Shown piece by piece: positions 1 to 6,228 of a DNA stretch of 8,162 nucleotides. Position 1 is the stretch's first letter. Every line of letters starts with the position of its first letter. The notes beneath the pieces are model-generated. The model saw nothing but the letters and a program-made list of their open reading frames with translations, had not been told where the DNA came from and searched no databases. The position numbers and the translations under genes are program-made. The DNA is from an uncultured Blautia sp. (GTDB lineage: Bacteria; Bacillota; Clostridia; Lachnospirales; Lachnospiraceae). The stretch is from contig UQCM01000089.1 in the NCBI GenBank assembly GCA_900539525.1, positions 1-8,162 of the forward strand, given 5' to 3'.

Positions 1-1
1 A

Positions 2-21
2 TTTTCATGCTTGCATGAAAA
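2..21. promoter_or_regulatory. Perfect 9-bp inverted repeat, candidate operator upstream of the TIM-barrel gene
   Basis: TTTTCATGC and GCATGAAAA form a perfect inverted repeat around a 2-nt TT centre. The centre lies about 67 bp upstream of the inferred transcription start of the 124-1050 gene, which is where an activator or distal repressor site would sit. The core TGCTTGCAT (8-16) recurs in the dyad over the hydratase promoter (1130-1138). No T-tract follows, so it is a poor terminator. A protein-binding role is inferred. Confidence 0.45.
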
Positions 22-36
22 ATCCGAAGGCATCAT

Positions 37-58
37 GGGGTCAAATGCTTTTGACTCC
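37..58. promoter_or_regulatory. Second dyad (GTCAAA-N4-TTTGAC) over the -35 region of the TIM-barrel gene
   Basis: Positions 37-45 pair with 50-58 (nine positions, one G-T) around a TGCT spacer. The core GTCAAA-N4-TTTGAC is a perfect palindrome at 40-55. It covers the place where a -35 box would be for the -10 at 67-72, so a protein bound here could block or replace -35 recognition. I do not recognise the regulator. Confidence 0.45.
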
Positions 59-66
59 AACATCAT

Positions 67-72
67 TATAAT
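67..72 (+). promoter_or_regulatory. Consensus -10 box (TATAAT) without a good -35
   Basis: TATAAT matches the sigma-A -10 consensus exactly and lies 51 nt upstream of the start codon at 124. The correctly spaced -35 window (about 43-50) matches TTGACA poorly. The nearby TTGACT at 51-56 is only 10 nt away, too close to pair with this box. A perfect -10 without a -35, next to two dyads, suggests a promoter that depends on a bound regulator. Confidence 0.5.
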
Positions 73-123
73 AGAAATGATAGAAAAAGCATAGATGTTT
101 TTTACAGGAGAGGATGAAAGACT

Positions 124-1050
124 ATGGCAAAAAGAATCTTAAATATGACACCCGGGGAACTGACGGATCTGACGAAGGAAGAGCTGATCGCTGCGATCGC
201 GGGGAGTGAAGGCAGAGTACTGGCCAGCGAGACCATCGGGATCACCATTCCCCTGCTTACGGATGTGACAAATGCGGAATTTGCGGCATCCATGGGTGCG
301 GATATGATCCTTCTCAATATGTTTGATGTACAGAATCCGGTGATCATGGCGCTGCCGCAGGTGAAGAAGGAAGAGACGGTCAGAGAGGTGAAGCGTCTGA
401 CGGGACGTCTGGTGGGAATCAATCTGGAGCCGGTGGATGACCGTGTGAACTCAGAAAATGCAGAGACATTGTGGGCTATGAGTAAAGGACGATATGCTAC
501 CGTGGAAAACGCCGTGCTGGCACAGAAGATGGGAGTCGATATGATCGTTCTTACGGGAAATCCGGGAAATGGAGTGAGCAATGAGGCGATTACCTCGTCA
601 CTGCGGGCGATCTCAAAGGAGATCGGAGATAAGATCGTTCTCGCTGCCGGAAAGATGCATGCATCAGGGGTGATCGGAGAAGGGGGAGAAAATATCATAA
701 CAAAAGAGGATATCAGGCAGTTTGCAGATGCGGGAGCGGACGTGATCCTTATGCCGGCACCGGGGACCGTGCCGGGAATCACGACAGAATATATCCGGGG
801 ACTGGTCAGCTATGCACACAGCCTTGGAAAACTGACGATCACTTCGATCGGGACATCCCAGGAGGGAGCGGATACCGATACAGTGAAAAGAATTGCCCTG
901 GAATGTAAGATGACAGGGACAGATATCCATCATATCGGGGATTCCGGATATGTGGGTATGGCACTTCCGGAAAATATTATGGCCTATGGAGTAGCGATCC
1001 GGGGGATCCGGCACACCTATCACCGGATGGCACAGTCTGTCAGGAGATAA
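124..1050 (+). CDS. TIM-barrel-like protein of unknown function (DUF7916-type)
   Basis: This is a 308-residue, apparently cytoplasmic protein with no signal peptide or membrane segment. The start ATG at 124 follows AGGAGAGG (106-113). The sequence alternates short hydrophobic strands with helices in a TIM-barrel rhythm: IPLLTDV, GADMILLN, RLVGINLEP, GVDMIVLTGNPG, KIVLAAGK, GADVILMPAPGT, KLTITSIGTS, DIHHIGDSG. Gly- and Asp-rich loops at the strand C-terminal ends would form an active site or phosphate-binding pocket. I believe it belongs to the DUF7916 group. Relatives have, as I recall, sometimes been labelled HAD-like hydrolases, but I see no HAD DxDx(T/V) nucleophile motif. A link to the PEP mutase/isocitrate lyase superfamily is possible, but its hallmark motif is not visible. 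The gene precedes an aconitase-family hydratase by 164 nt, which suggests metabolism of a related carboxylate; that role is inferred. Confidence 0.8.
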   Translation: MAKRILNMTPGELTDLTKEELIAAIAGSEGRVLASETIGITIPLLTDVTNAEFAASMGADMILLNMFDVQNPVIMALPQVKKEETVREVKRLTGRLVGINLEPVDDRVNSENAETLWAMSKGRYATVENAVLAQKMGVDMIVLTGNPGNGVSNEAITSSLRAISKEIGDKIVLAAGKMHASGVIGEGGENIITKEDIRQFADAGADVILMPAPGTVPGITTEYIRGLVSYAHSLGKLTITSIGTSQEGADTDTVKRIALECKMTGTDIHHIGDSGYVGMALPENIMAYGVAIRGIRHTYHRMAQSVRR

Positions 1051-1081
1051 GGCGCAGAAAACACCTCGAACTGACAAACGT

Positions 1082-1096
1082 GTGAACAGTAACACT
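1082..1096 (-). repeat. 15-bp repeat, inverted copy of 3617-3631
   Basis: GTGAACAGTAACACT here is the exact reverse complement of the bases at 3617-3631. Both copies are intergenic: this one is between the TIM-barrel gene and the hydratase promoter, and the other is between the hydratase terminator and the two-component operon. This copy lacks the full palindrome seen at 3620-3646. It may be a remnant of a dispersed intergenic repeat or a shared protein-binding site. Confidence 0.45.
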
Positions 1097-1117
1097 GGAA
1101 TGCCGATAAGGGATGGG

Positions 1118-1147
1118 GCGTGGAAAATGTGCTTGCATTTTACACGC
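1118..1147. promoter_or_regulatory. Operator-like dyad overlapping the hydratase -35 box
   Basis: GCGTGGAAAATG (1118-1129) and CATTTTACACGC (1136-1147) are inverted with 11 of 12 positions matching, around a 6-nt centre. The repeat overlaps the -35 at 1133-1138, the typical place for a repressor operator. Its centre contains TGCTTGCAT, shared with the dyad at 2-21. It could also form a hairpin, but no T-run follows directly, so an operator is the better reading. Confidence 0.55.
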
Positions 1148-1161
1148 TCTGCCTTTATACT
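1133..1161 (+). promoter_or_regulatory. Sigma-A promoter of the hydratase gene
   Basis: TTGCAT (1133-1138) and TATACT (1156-1161) are separated by exactly 17 nt. The start would be near 1168, giving a leader of about 47 nt before the ATG at 1215. The promoter shows that the hydratase can be transcribed separately from the gene upstream; no clear terminator was seen between them. Confidence 0.65.
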
Positions 1162-1214
1162 TAAATAGCGTAAAGATAACGAAGCCGGAAAGAAAAACAG
1201 GAGGAGATAGAACC

Positions 1215-3509
1215 ATGGTAAAATTATACGATGGCGGTGCATATCTGGTAAATGGAACAGAAATTGTGGAAGATACGCAGGATGCAGCTGCTGTATTAAA
1301 AAGTAAATTGGGCGATCGTATTCCTTCAAAGGCGGAGGCAGCAAAGAATACGATCGCTTATCATATTTTAGAGGAGCATAATACCTCCGGTAATATGGAT
1401 AAGCTGAAGATCAGGTTTGACAAGCTGACCTCCCATGATATTACCTTCGTGGGTATCATACAGACGGCGCGTGCGTCAGGACTGGAGAAATTTCCGGTGC
1501 CTTATGTATTGACGAACTGTCATAACAGCCTCTGTGCCGTAGGCGGAACGATCAATGAGGATGACCATATGTTTGGTCTGACATGTGCGAAGAAGTACGG
1601 TGGTGTCTATGTGCCGCCTCATCAGGCAGTCATTCATCAGTTTGCCAGAGAGATGCTGGCAGGCGGCGGTAAGATGATCCTGGGATCAGACTCCCATACA
1701 CGCTATGGTGCCCTGGGTACGATGGCTATGGGTGAGGGTGGTCCGGAGCTGGTTAAGCAGCTGCTGTCCCAGACCTATGATATCAATATGCCGGGCGTGG
1801 TAGGCGTCTACATGGATGGTGAGCCGGTTCCGGGTGTAGGTCCGCAGGACGTGGCTCTGGCTATCATCGGCGCTGTTTTCGCAAACGGATATGTAAACAA
1901 TAAAGTCATGGAATTCGTTGGACCGGGTGTGGAGAAATTAAGTGCGGATTTCCGTATCGGTGTGGATGTTATGACCACAGAGACCACCTGTCTGTCCTCG
2001 ATCTGGAAGACCAATGATGAGAAGATTAAAGAATTCTATGAGATTCATGGAAGATCTGAGGATTATCAGGCATTAGAGCCGGGAGCAGTGGCTTACTATG
2101 ACGGAATGATCTATGTGGATCTGAGCCAGGTTCGCCCGATGATCGCCATGCCGTTCCATCCGAGCAATACATACACCATCGAGGAGCTGAAGGCGAATCT
2201 GATGGATATTCTGGATGATGTGGAGAAGAAGGCCTTAGTCAGCCTGGATGGCGCTGTGGATTTCACATTAAAGGATAAGGTAAGAAACGGAAATCTGTAT
2301 GTGGATCAGGGTATCATTGCAGGATGTGCGGGCGGCGGATTTGAAAATATCTGTGCGGCAGCCGATATTCTGAAGGGAGCCAGCATCGGAGCAGATGAGT
2401 TTACCTTAAGTATCTATCCGGCCAGCACACCGGTTTATGTCGAGCTGGCAAGGAACGGAAGACTGGCAGACCTGATGGCGACAGGAGCGATCGTAAAGAC
2501 TGCATTCTGCGGACCATGCTTTGGTGCAGGTGATACTCCTGCGAATAATGCATTCAGTATCCGTCATTCCACCAGAAACTTCCCGAACCGTGAGGGAAGC
2601 AAGCTGCAGAGCGGACAGATCTCTTCTGTAGCACTGATGGATGCCCGTTCGATCGCAGCGACAGCAGCTAATAAGGGATATCTGACTTCCGCGACAGAGA
2701 TTGATGCAAGCTTCAGCAATCCGAAGTATTTCTTTGATAAGAGTATTTATGCGAACCGTGTATTTGACAGTCACGGCGTGGCAGATCCATCGGTAGAGAT
2801 CAAGTTTGGTCCGAATATCAAGGACTGGCCGGCCATGTGTGAGCTGACAGACAACCTGGTACTGAAGGTAGTTTCTGAGATCCATGATCCGGTAACCACT
2901 ACGGATGAGCTGATTCCTTCCGGTGAGACCTCTTCCTACCGTTCCAATCCTCTGGGACTGGCGGAGTTTGCCCTGTCCAGAAAGGATCCTGCTTATGTAG
3001 GAAGGGCAAAAGAAGTCCAGAAGGCTGAGAAGGCAAGAGAAGAAGGCAGCTGTCCGTGCGAGGCACTTCCGGAGCTTTCACCGGTGTGGAGTAAGATCAA
3101 AGAAGCCTTCCCTGAGATGAACAGTAAGAATACAGGTGTGGGAAGCACGATCTTTGCAGTAAAGCCGGGTGACGGATCTGCCCGTGAGCAGGCGGCATCC
3201 TGCCAGAAGGTTCTTGGCGGATGGGCAAACATTGCCAACGAATATGCGACAAAGCGTTACCGTTCGAACCTGATCAACTGGGGTATGCTTCCATTCCTGA
3301 TCGACAGGGGAGACCTCCCGTTTGCAAACGGAGATTATCTCTTTGTACCGGACATCCGGAAGGCCGTGGAGGAGAAGCAGACAGAGATCAGGGCGTTTGT
3401 GGTAGGAGATACCATGAAGGAGTTCACGCTGAAGATGGGTGAACTGACAGACGATGAGAGACAGATCATCCTGAAGGGATGCCTGATCAACTACAACAGA
3501 ATTTCCTGA
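1215..3509 (+). CDS. Aconitase-superfamily hydratase (YbhJ-like), [4Fe-4S]
   Basis: This 764-residue cytoplasmic protein has the full aconitase architecture: three N-terminal domains carrying the Fe-S cluster, a linker, and a C-terminal swivel domain. Cluster ligands are C371 (in GCAGGG), C432 and C435 (CGPC), with spacing close to mitochondrial aconitase. Also retained are D159-S160-H161 (DSHT), R454 and R459 (RNFPNR), and a swivel motif GDGSARE at 652-658. S655 and R657 align with catalytic Ser642 and Arg644 of pig aconitase, but A656 replaces Ser643, a substrate-binding residue. That argues against ordinary citrate/isocitrate chemistry and for another hydroxy- or unsaturated polycarboxylate. 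The length is close to E. coli YbhJ, whose substrate I do not know. The ATG at 1215 follows AGGAGGAGA; the frame stays open upstream to 1113, but that would run through the promoter. The gene probably works with the TIM-barrel protein upstream. Confidence 0.9.
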   Translation: MVKLYDGGAYLVNGTEIVEDTQDAAAVLKSKLGDRIPSKAEAAKNTIAYHILEEHNTSGNMDKLKIRFDKLTSHDITFVGIIQTARASGLEKFPVPYVLTNCHNSLCAVGGTINEDDHMFGLTCAKKYGGVYVPPHQAVIHQFAREMLAGGGKMILGSDSHTRYGALGTMAMGEGGPELVKQLLSQTYDINMPGVVGVYMDGEPVPGVGPQDVALAIIGAVFANGYVNNKVMEFVGPGVEKLSADFRIGVDVMTTETTCLSSIWKTNDEKIKEFYEIHGRSEDYQALEPGAVAYYDGMIYVDLSQVRPMIAMPFHPSNTYTIEELKANLMDILDDVEKKALVSLDGAVDFTLKDKVRNGNLYVDQGIIAGCAGGGFENICAAADILKGASIGADEFTLSIYPASTPVYVELARNGRLADLMATGAIVKTAFCGPCFGAGDTPANNAFSIRHSTRNFPNREGSKLQSGQISSVALMDARSIAATAANKGYLTSATEIDASFSNPKYFFDKSIYANRVFDSHGVADPSVEIKFGPNIKDWPAMCELTDNLVLKVVSEIHDPVTTTDELIPSGETSSYRSNPLGLAEFALSRKDPAYVGRAKEVQKAEKAREEGSCPCEALPELSPVWSKIKEAFPEMNSKNTGVGSTIFAVKPGDGSAREQAASCQKVLGGWANIANEYATKRYRSNLINWGMLPFLIDRGDLPFANGDYLFVPDIRKAVEEKQTEIRAFVVGDTMKEFTLKMGELTDDERQIILKGCLINYNRIS

Positions 3510-3557
3510 GAGGCGGAATCCGGGATCTTACTGTAACGAAAGATTGATAAATGCATG

Positions 3558-3597
3558 CGGGTTAGGACAGCAGCGTTTGCTGTCCGGCCCGTTTTTT
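3558..3597 (+). terminator. Rho-independent terminator of the hydratase gene
   Basis: GGACAGCA (3565-3572) pairs perfectly with TGCTGTCC (3578-3585) around GCGTT. An outer CGGG/CCCG (3558-3561 with 3588-3591) extends the stem, and six T residues follow (3592-3597). It lies about 50 nt after the hydratase stop and closes the metabolic unit. Confidence 0.88.
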
Positions 3598-3611
3598 GTG
3601 ATACAGGAATT

Positions 3612-3653
3612 CATTTAGTGTTACTGTTCACGTCGTGACCGGTAACATTTAGT
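3612..3653. repeat. 27-bp palindrome flanked by 8-bp direct repeats
   Basis: CATTTAGT occurs at 3612-3619 and 3646-3653. Between them, 3620-3646 is an imperfect palindrome in which GTTAC, G and TCACG pair with CGTGA, C and GTAAC, with one wobble and one mismatch. The segment 3617-3631 is repeated inverted at 1082-1096. It lies 30-70 nt upstream of the two-component promoter and could be an operator or a short mobile-repeat relic whose direct repeats are a target duplication. The repeats are seen; the role is unknown. Confidence 0.5.
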
Positions 3654-3683
3654 ACATGATTTCTGTCGTTTGCGCCGGGAATC

Positions 3684-3712
3684 TTTACTTATTTTTAATG
3701 GGGATATATACT
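3684..3712 (+). promoter_or_regulatory. Sigma-A promoter of the two-component operon
   Basis: TTTACT (3684-3689) and TATACT (3707-3712) have a 17-nt spacer. Transcription would start near 3719, leaving a leader of about 20 nt before the regulator's ATG at 3740, which has the purine-rich site GGAAAGGAAGAAGGG directly upstream. A terminator precedes it, so this is probably the main promoter for all four genes through 7254. Confidence 0.7.
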
Positions 3713-3739
3713 GAGGATGTTTAGGAAAGGAAGAAGGGA

Positions 3740-4471
3740 ATGTATAGAATTGCAGTTTGCGATGATGAGGAAGCTGTGGCTTTGCAGGTTAAGAAACTGA
3801 TTCTGGAATGGAATCCGGAGGCGGAAGTGCTTTGCTTTCTTTCCGGGGAAACGCTTCTTTCCGAGTATCGTCCCTGCCATGCGGTGTTTCTGGATATTGA
3901 CATGAGGGGGATGAATGGGATTGACACGGGGAAAGAGCTGCGGAAAATCGACAGGGAGGTGAAGATCGTTTATCTTACAGCTTACCGTGACTATGTAGCG
4001 GGGGCGTTTGCCGTACATGCCTTTCAGTATCTGCTGAAACCGGTGAACCGGAAGAAGGTGGCAAACACGCTGGAAGAAATTTTTCGCTATGTAAAAAGTC
4101 CTGAGAAAATGGCGGTACTGGATTTTCGTACGGTGGAAGGGATTGTGTGCCTGCCGCCGGAGGATATCTATTATTTTGAATACAGGAACAGAAGGATACG
4201 AATCGTAACCGGGATGGAAGAGTATCATATGGTAAGCAGGATTGGGGATGTGTATGAAAGAATGAAGAAATTCGGGTTTTCCATGCCCCATCAGAGCTTC
4301 GTGGTGAATATGCTCCATGTAAAAAATGTGAAGGGAGGGCAGATTTATCTGGATAACGGCATGGAAATTCCCCTGCCACAAAAGAAACAGAAGCTGTGGA
4401 AGCAGGAACTGATCGCATATTTGTCTGACAGGCTGGAGGATGGAGCTGCTAAGGGGGGAAGGTGTCTATGA
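3740..4471 (+). CDS. LytTR-family response regulator (AgrA/LytR-like)
   Basis: This 243-residue cytoplasmic transcription factor has an N-terminal receiver domain (about 1-118) and a C-terminal LytTR DNA-binding domain (about 125-228). The receiver has the acidic pair D8-D9, the phosphoacceptor D52 (FLDIDM), T80 and the conserved K100-P101, so it looks phosphorylation-competent. The LytTR part shows the typical DIYYFEYRNRRIRI strand and the FSMPHQSFVVNM segment. It lies first in a four-gene operon, and its stop overlaps the start of the sensor kinase (ATGA at 4468-4471), indicating translational coupling. The kinase is its probable phosphodonor. LytTR proteins usually bind paired direct repeats near promoters; I could not identify a convincing pair here, so autoregulation is not shown. 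Targets are unknown, though the two downstream genes are candidates. Confidence 0.93.
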   Translation: MYRIAVCDDEEAVALQVKKLILEWNPEAEVLCFLSGETLLSEYRPCHAVFLDIDMRGMNGIDTGKELRKIDREVKIVYLTAYRDYVAGAFAVHAFQYLLKPVNRKKVANTLEEIFRYVKSPEKMAVLDFRTVEGIVCLPPEDIYYFEYRNRRIRIVTGMEEYHMVSRIGDVYERMKKFGFSMPHQSFVVNMLHVKNVKGGQIYLDNGMEIPLPQKKQKLWKQELIAYLSDRLEDGAAKGGRCL

Positions 4472-5751
4472 TTGCGTTGCGTATCTTTCTCGTGCTTCTG
4501 GATATTTCTGTTTTTACCGGATGCGCGGTTATGATGGTGCGGATGCTCCCGGAAAAAGTAGAGGGATGTAAGAGGGAAAAAATCATTGCATGGGGAGTCT
4601 TTGCGCTTCTTTCCATATTGCTTCCGAATTTCGGCGGGAATGATATACTGACGATGGTGATCTTGATACCCTGCTATATGGGGGTGGGGTGGTTTTTCTA
4701 TCACAGAAGTAAGACGGGGCTTCTTTATCAGCTGATCTATATGGTGGCCATGTATGCGGTGCAGGTAATTGCCATCTTTTGTACCATTCATCTTTCCTCT
4801 TCTTTTAACCTGGAGGCAACTACCGGCGCGTATATTATGACACTGATGAAGGACGTGTTTCTGTTTCTGACTACGATAATATTGGGGGCAATCCTCAACA
4901 GGCGTTATGTGGAAGACAGGCACAGTCTGAAGATGCGGGGAATGATACTGGTTCCTATGTTCAGCATGGCGTTGATTTTTATTTCTATCATATCAGGAGA
5001 AGTTTTCTTTGCGAGGTATGGATATGGATTCCTTATAGTATTTTGCGCCATGGTGCTGGTGATCAATTTTTATTGTCTGTACTTCTGGTATGATGTGGCG
5101 GCAAATCAGGAGCTGAAGCACAAAGTGGAGATGATGCAGAAGGAAAACGCGCTGACGCACCAATATTACCGGGATCTGGAAGAGAATTATAACCAGTCCC
5201 GGAAAATCATCCATGATATCCGCAACCATATGTATGCCATGGAGCAGGCTTCCCGGATAGAGAAGACGCAGGACTATTTTTCGGACGTTCATGAAATGCT
5301 GAATTCTTTGGGAATGAAGTTTTATTCTGATAACCGGATGCTGAATATTGTACTCAATGATAAGCTGAAAGCACTGTCCGATGACCAGGTGGAATGCTCG
5401 TTGGGCGGTGTTCATCTGGGATTCCTTTCCGATATGGACATTACGACGATTTTTGCAAATCTTCTGGACAATGCCGTGGAAGCCGGAGAGGGCAGACAGG
5501 ATTTCTGGCTCAGGATCCGGGGGGAACAGATACAGGATTTTACGATCGTGAAAATATGGAATTCCTGCTGTGAAAGGGATGGGCAGACGAAAAAGGGGAA
5601 GCATGAGGGACTGGGACTTGAGAATGTGAAACAGGCACTGAAAAAATACCATGGGGAACTGGAAGTGACACGGGAGGAAAATATCTTCTCTGTTACACTC
5701 GTGTTTCCGGGGCAGGAGTCCCATACCCTGCAGAAGGCTATGGAACCTTAA
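4468..5751 (+). CDS. GHKL-family sensor histidine kinase (AgrC-like)
   Basis: This is a 427-residue membrane kinase. About six or seven hydrophobic segments fill residues 1-207, followed by a short coiled-coil linker (about 210-240). The phosphoacceptor motif is HDIRNH with H249. The ATPase domain has an N-box NLLDNAVEA (N331, N335) and a glycine box GLGLENV (381-387), and ends in a VTLVFPG strand. As in AgrC-type kinases, there is no classical D-box between them. I chose the ATG at 4468 rather than the in-frame GTG at 4462, because the ribosome site AAGGGGGGAAGG (4451-4462) abuts the GTG but is well spaced for the ATG, which overlaps the regulator's stop. A many-pass sensor domain without a large extracellular loop suggests a membrane-bound or peptide signal, but no agrD- or agrB-like gene is in the window, so the ligand is unknown. 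Confidence 0.92.
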   Translation: MIALRIFLVLLDISVFTGCAVMMVRMLPEKVEGCKREKIIAWGVFALLSILLPNFGGNDILTMVILIPCYMGVGWFFYHRSKTGLLYQLIYMVAMYAVQVIAIFCTIHLSSSFNLEATTGAYIMTLMKDVFLFLTTIILGAILNRRYVEDRHSLKMRGMILVPMFSMALIFISIISGEVFFARYGYGFLIVFCAMVLVINFYCLYFWYDVAANQELKHKVEMMQKENALTHQYYRDLEENYNQSRKIIHDIRNHMYAMEQASRIEKTQDYFSDVHEMLNSLGMKFYSDNRMLNIVLNDKLKALSDDQVECSLGGVHLGFLSDMDITTIFANLLDNAVEAGEGRQDFWLRIRGEQIQDFTIVKIWNSCCERDGQTKKGKHEGLGLENVKQALKKYHGELEVTREENIFSVTLVFPGQESHTLQKAMEP

Positions 5752-5759
5752 ATTTGCAG

Positions 5760-5774
5760 CGCAGCGAAGCTGCG
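5760..5774 (+). other. Intercistronic hairpin with a GAA triloop
   Basis: CGCAGC and GCTGCG pair perfectly around GAA in the 45-nt gap between the kinase and lipoprotein genes. The GCGAAGC core is known to be unusually stable. No T-tract follows, so it is not a terminator. It may protect or punctuate the mRNA and change expression of the downstream genes relative to the kinase. Confidence 0.5.
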
Positions 5775-5796
5775 GAAAGAAAGGGTGGGAGAAATC

Positions 5797-6213
5797 ATGA
5801 AGAAAAGAAAAAGAGGTTTGTTCATAATCGGAATGCTGGCGGCACTTTTTTTAACGGGATGTTCACAGAATCAGCTTTCCGATAAGTTTGACGAGGAGAC
5901 GGTGAAAGAGGAAGCAGAAAAGGCTGTGGAGCTGTTTAACGAGAGAGATTATCAGGCAATCATCGATATGGGTGATGAAAACATGAAAAACGGCATTACG
6001 GAAGAGCAGTTTGCCGAGGCCTCAGACCCGTATCTGGACAAATGCGGAGAATTTCAGGAGATGGGAAAAACGGTGGTACTCGGTTCCACAAATAAGGAGA
6101 CGGGCATGGAGTACGGCGGTGTCGTCATGATTGGAAATTATGAGAATGGGAAGATACAGTTTACCATCGCGTTTGATGAGGATATGAAACTTGTACAGTT
6201 TGTCATTAAATAA
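5797..6213 (+). CDS. Small lipoprotein with a DUF3887-like domain
   Basis: This 138-residue protein starts with a basic KKRKR stretch and a hydrophobic helix ending in the lipobox LTGC. C22 would be lipidated and the mature protein anchored on the outer face of the membrane. The mature part, rich in acidic residues, fits the DUF3887 pattern: a helix with VELFNERDYQAIIDMGDENM, an ITEEQF segment, a conserved CGEFQE turn near the middle, then strands ending in FDEDMKLVQFVIK. I choose the ATG at 5797 over the GTG at 5785: it is well spaced from AAGGGTGGGAG (5781-5791) and puts the basic residues at the N-terminus. Domains of this type are small secreted modules of no firmly established function, often near regulators or CPBP proteases. 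It sits 45 nt after the kinase and 15 nt before the protease, so it may sense, bind or modulate at the surface for this module. Confidence 0.88.
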   Translation: MKKRKRGLFIIGMLAALFLTGCSQNQLSDKFDEETVKEEAEKAVELFNERDYQAIIDMGDENMKNGITEEQFAEASDPYLDKCGEFQEMGKTVVLGSTNKETGMEYGGVVMIGNYENGKIQFTIAFDEDMKLVQFVIK

Positions 6214-6228
6214 AAAGAGGAGTGGATT

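Noticed and set aside
51..72. TTGACT (51-56) as the -35 partner of TATAAT (67-72)
   Set aside because: The spacing is only 10 nt. TTGACT is part of the palindrome at 37-58.
1113..1214. N-terminal extension of the hydratase reading frame
   Set aside because: The frame is open, but the added 34 residues cover the promoter and operator. The ATG at 1215 has AGGAGGAGA upstream and gives a normal family N-terminus.
102..1344. Two antisense open frames of 226 codons opposite the TIM-barrel and hydratase genes
   Set aside because: Their translations are low in family-like features and lie opposite well-supported genes. They are a by-product of codon bias.
3510..3739. Small peptide gene (agrD-like) next to the two-component system
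   Set aside because: Only very short frames occur, for example 8 codons from the ATG at 3698 over the promoter. None has an AgrD-like leader, core and tail.
4462..4467. GTG start for the sensor kinase
   Set aside because: It abuts the ribosome binding site. The ATG at 4468 has better spacing and the usual ATGA overlap.
5785..5796. GTG start for the lipoprotein
   Set aside because: The GTG lies inside the ribosome site. The ATG at 5797 yields a clean signal peptide starting MKKRKR.
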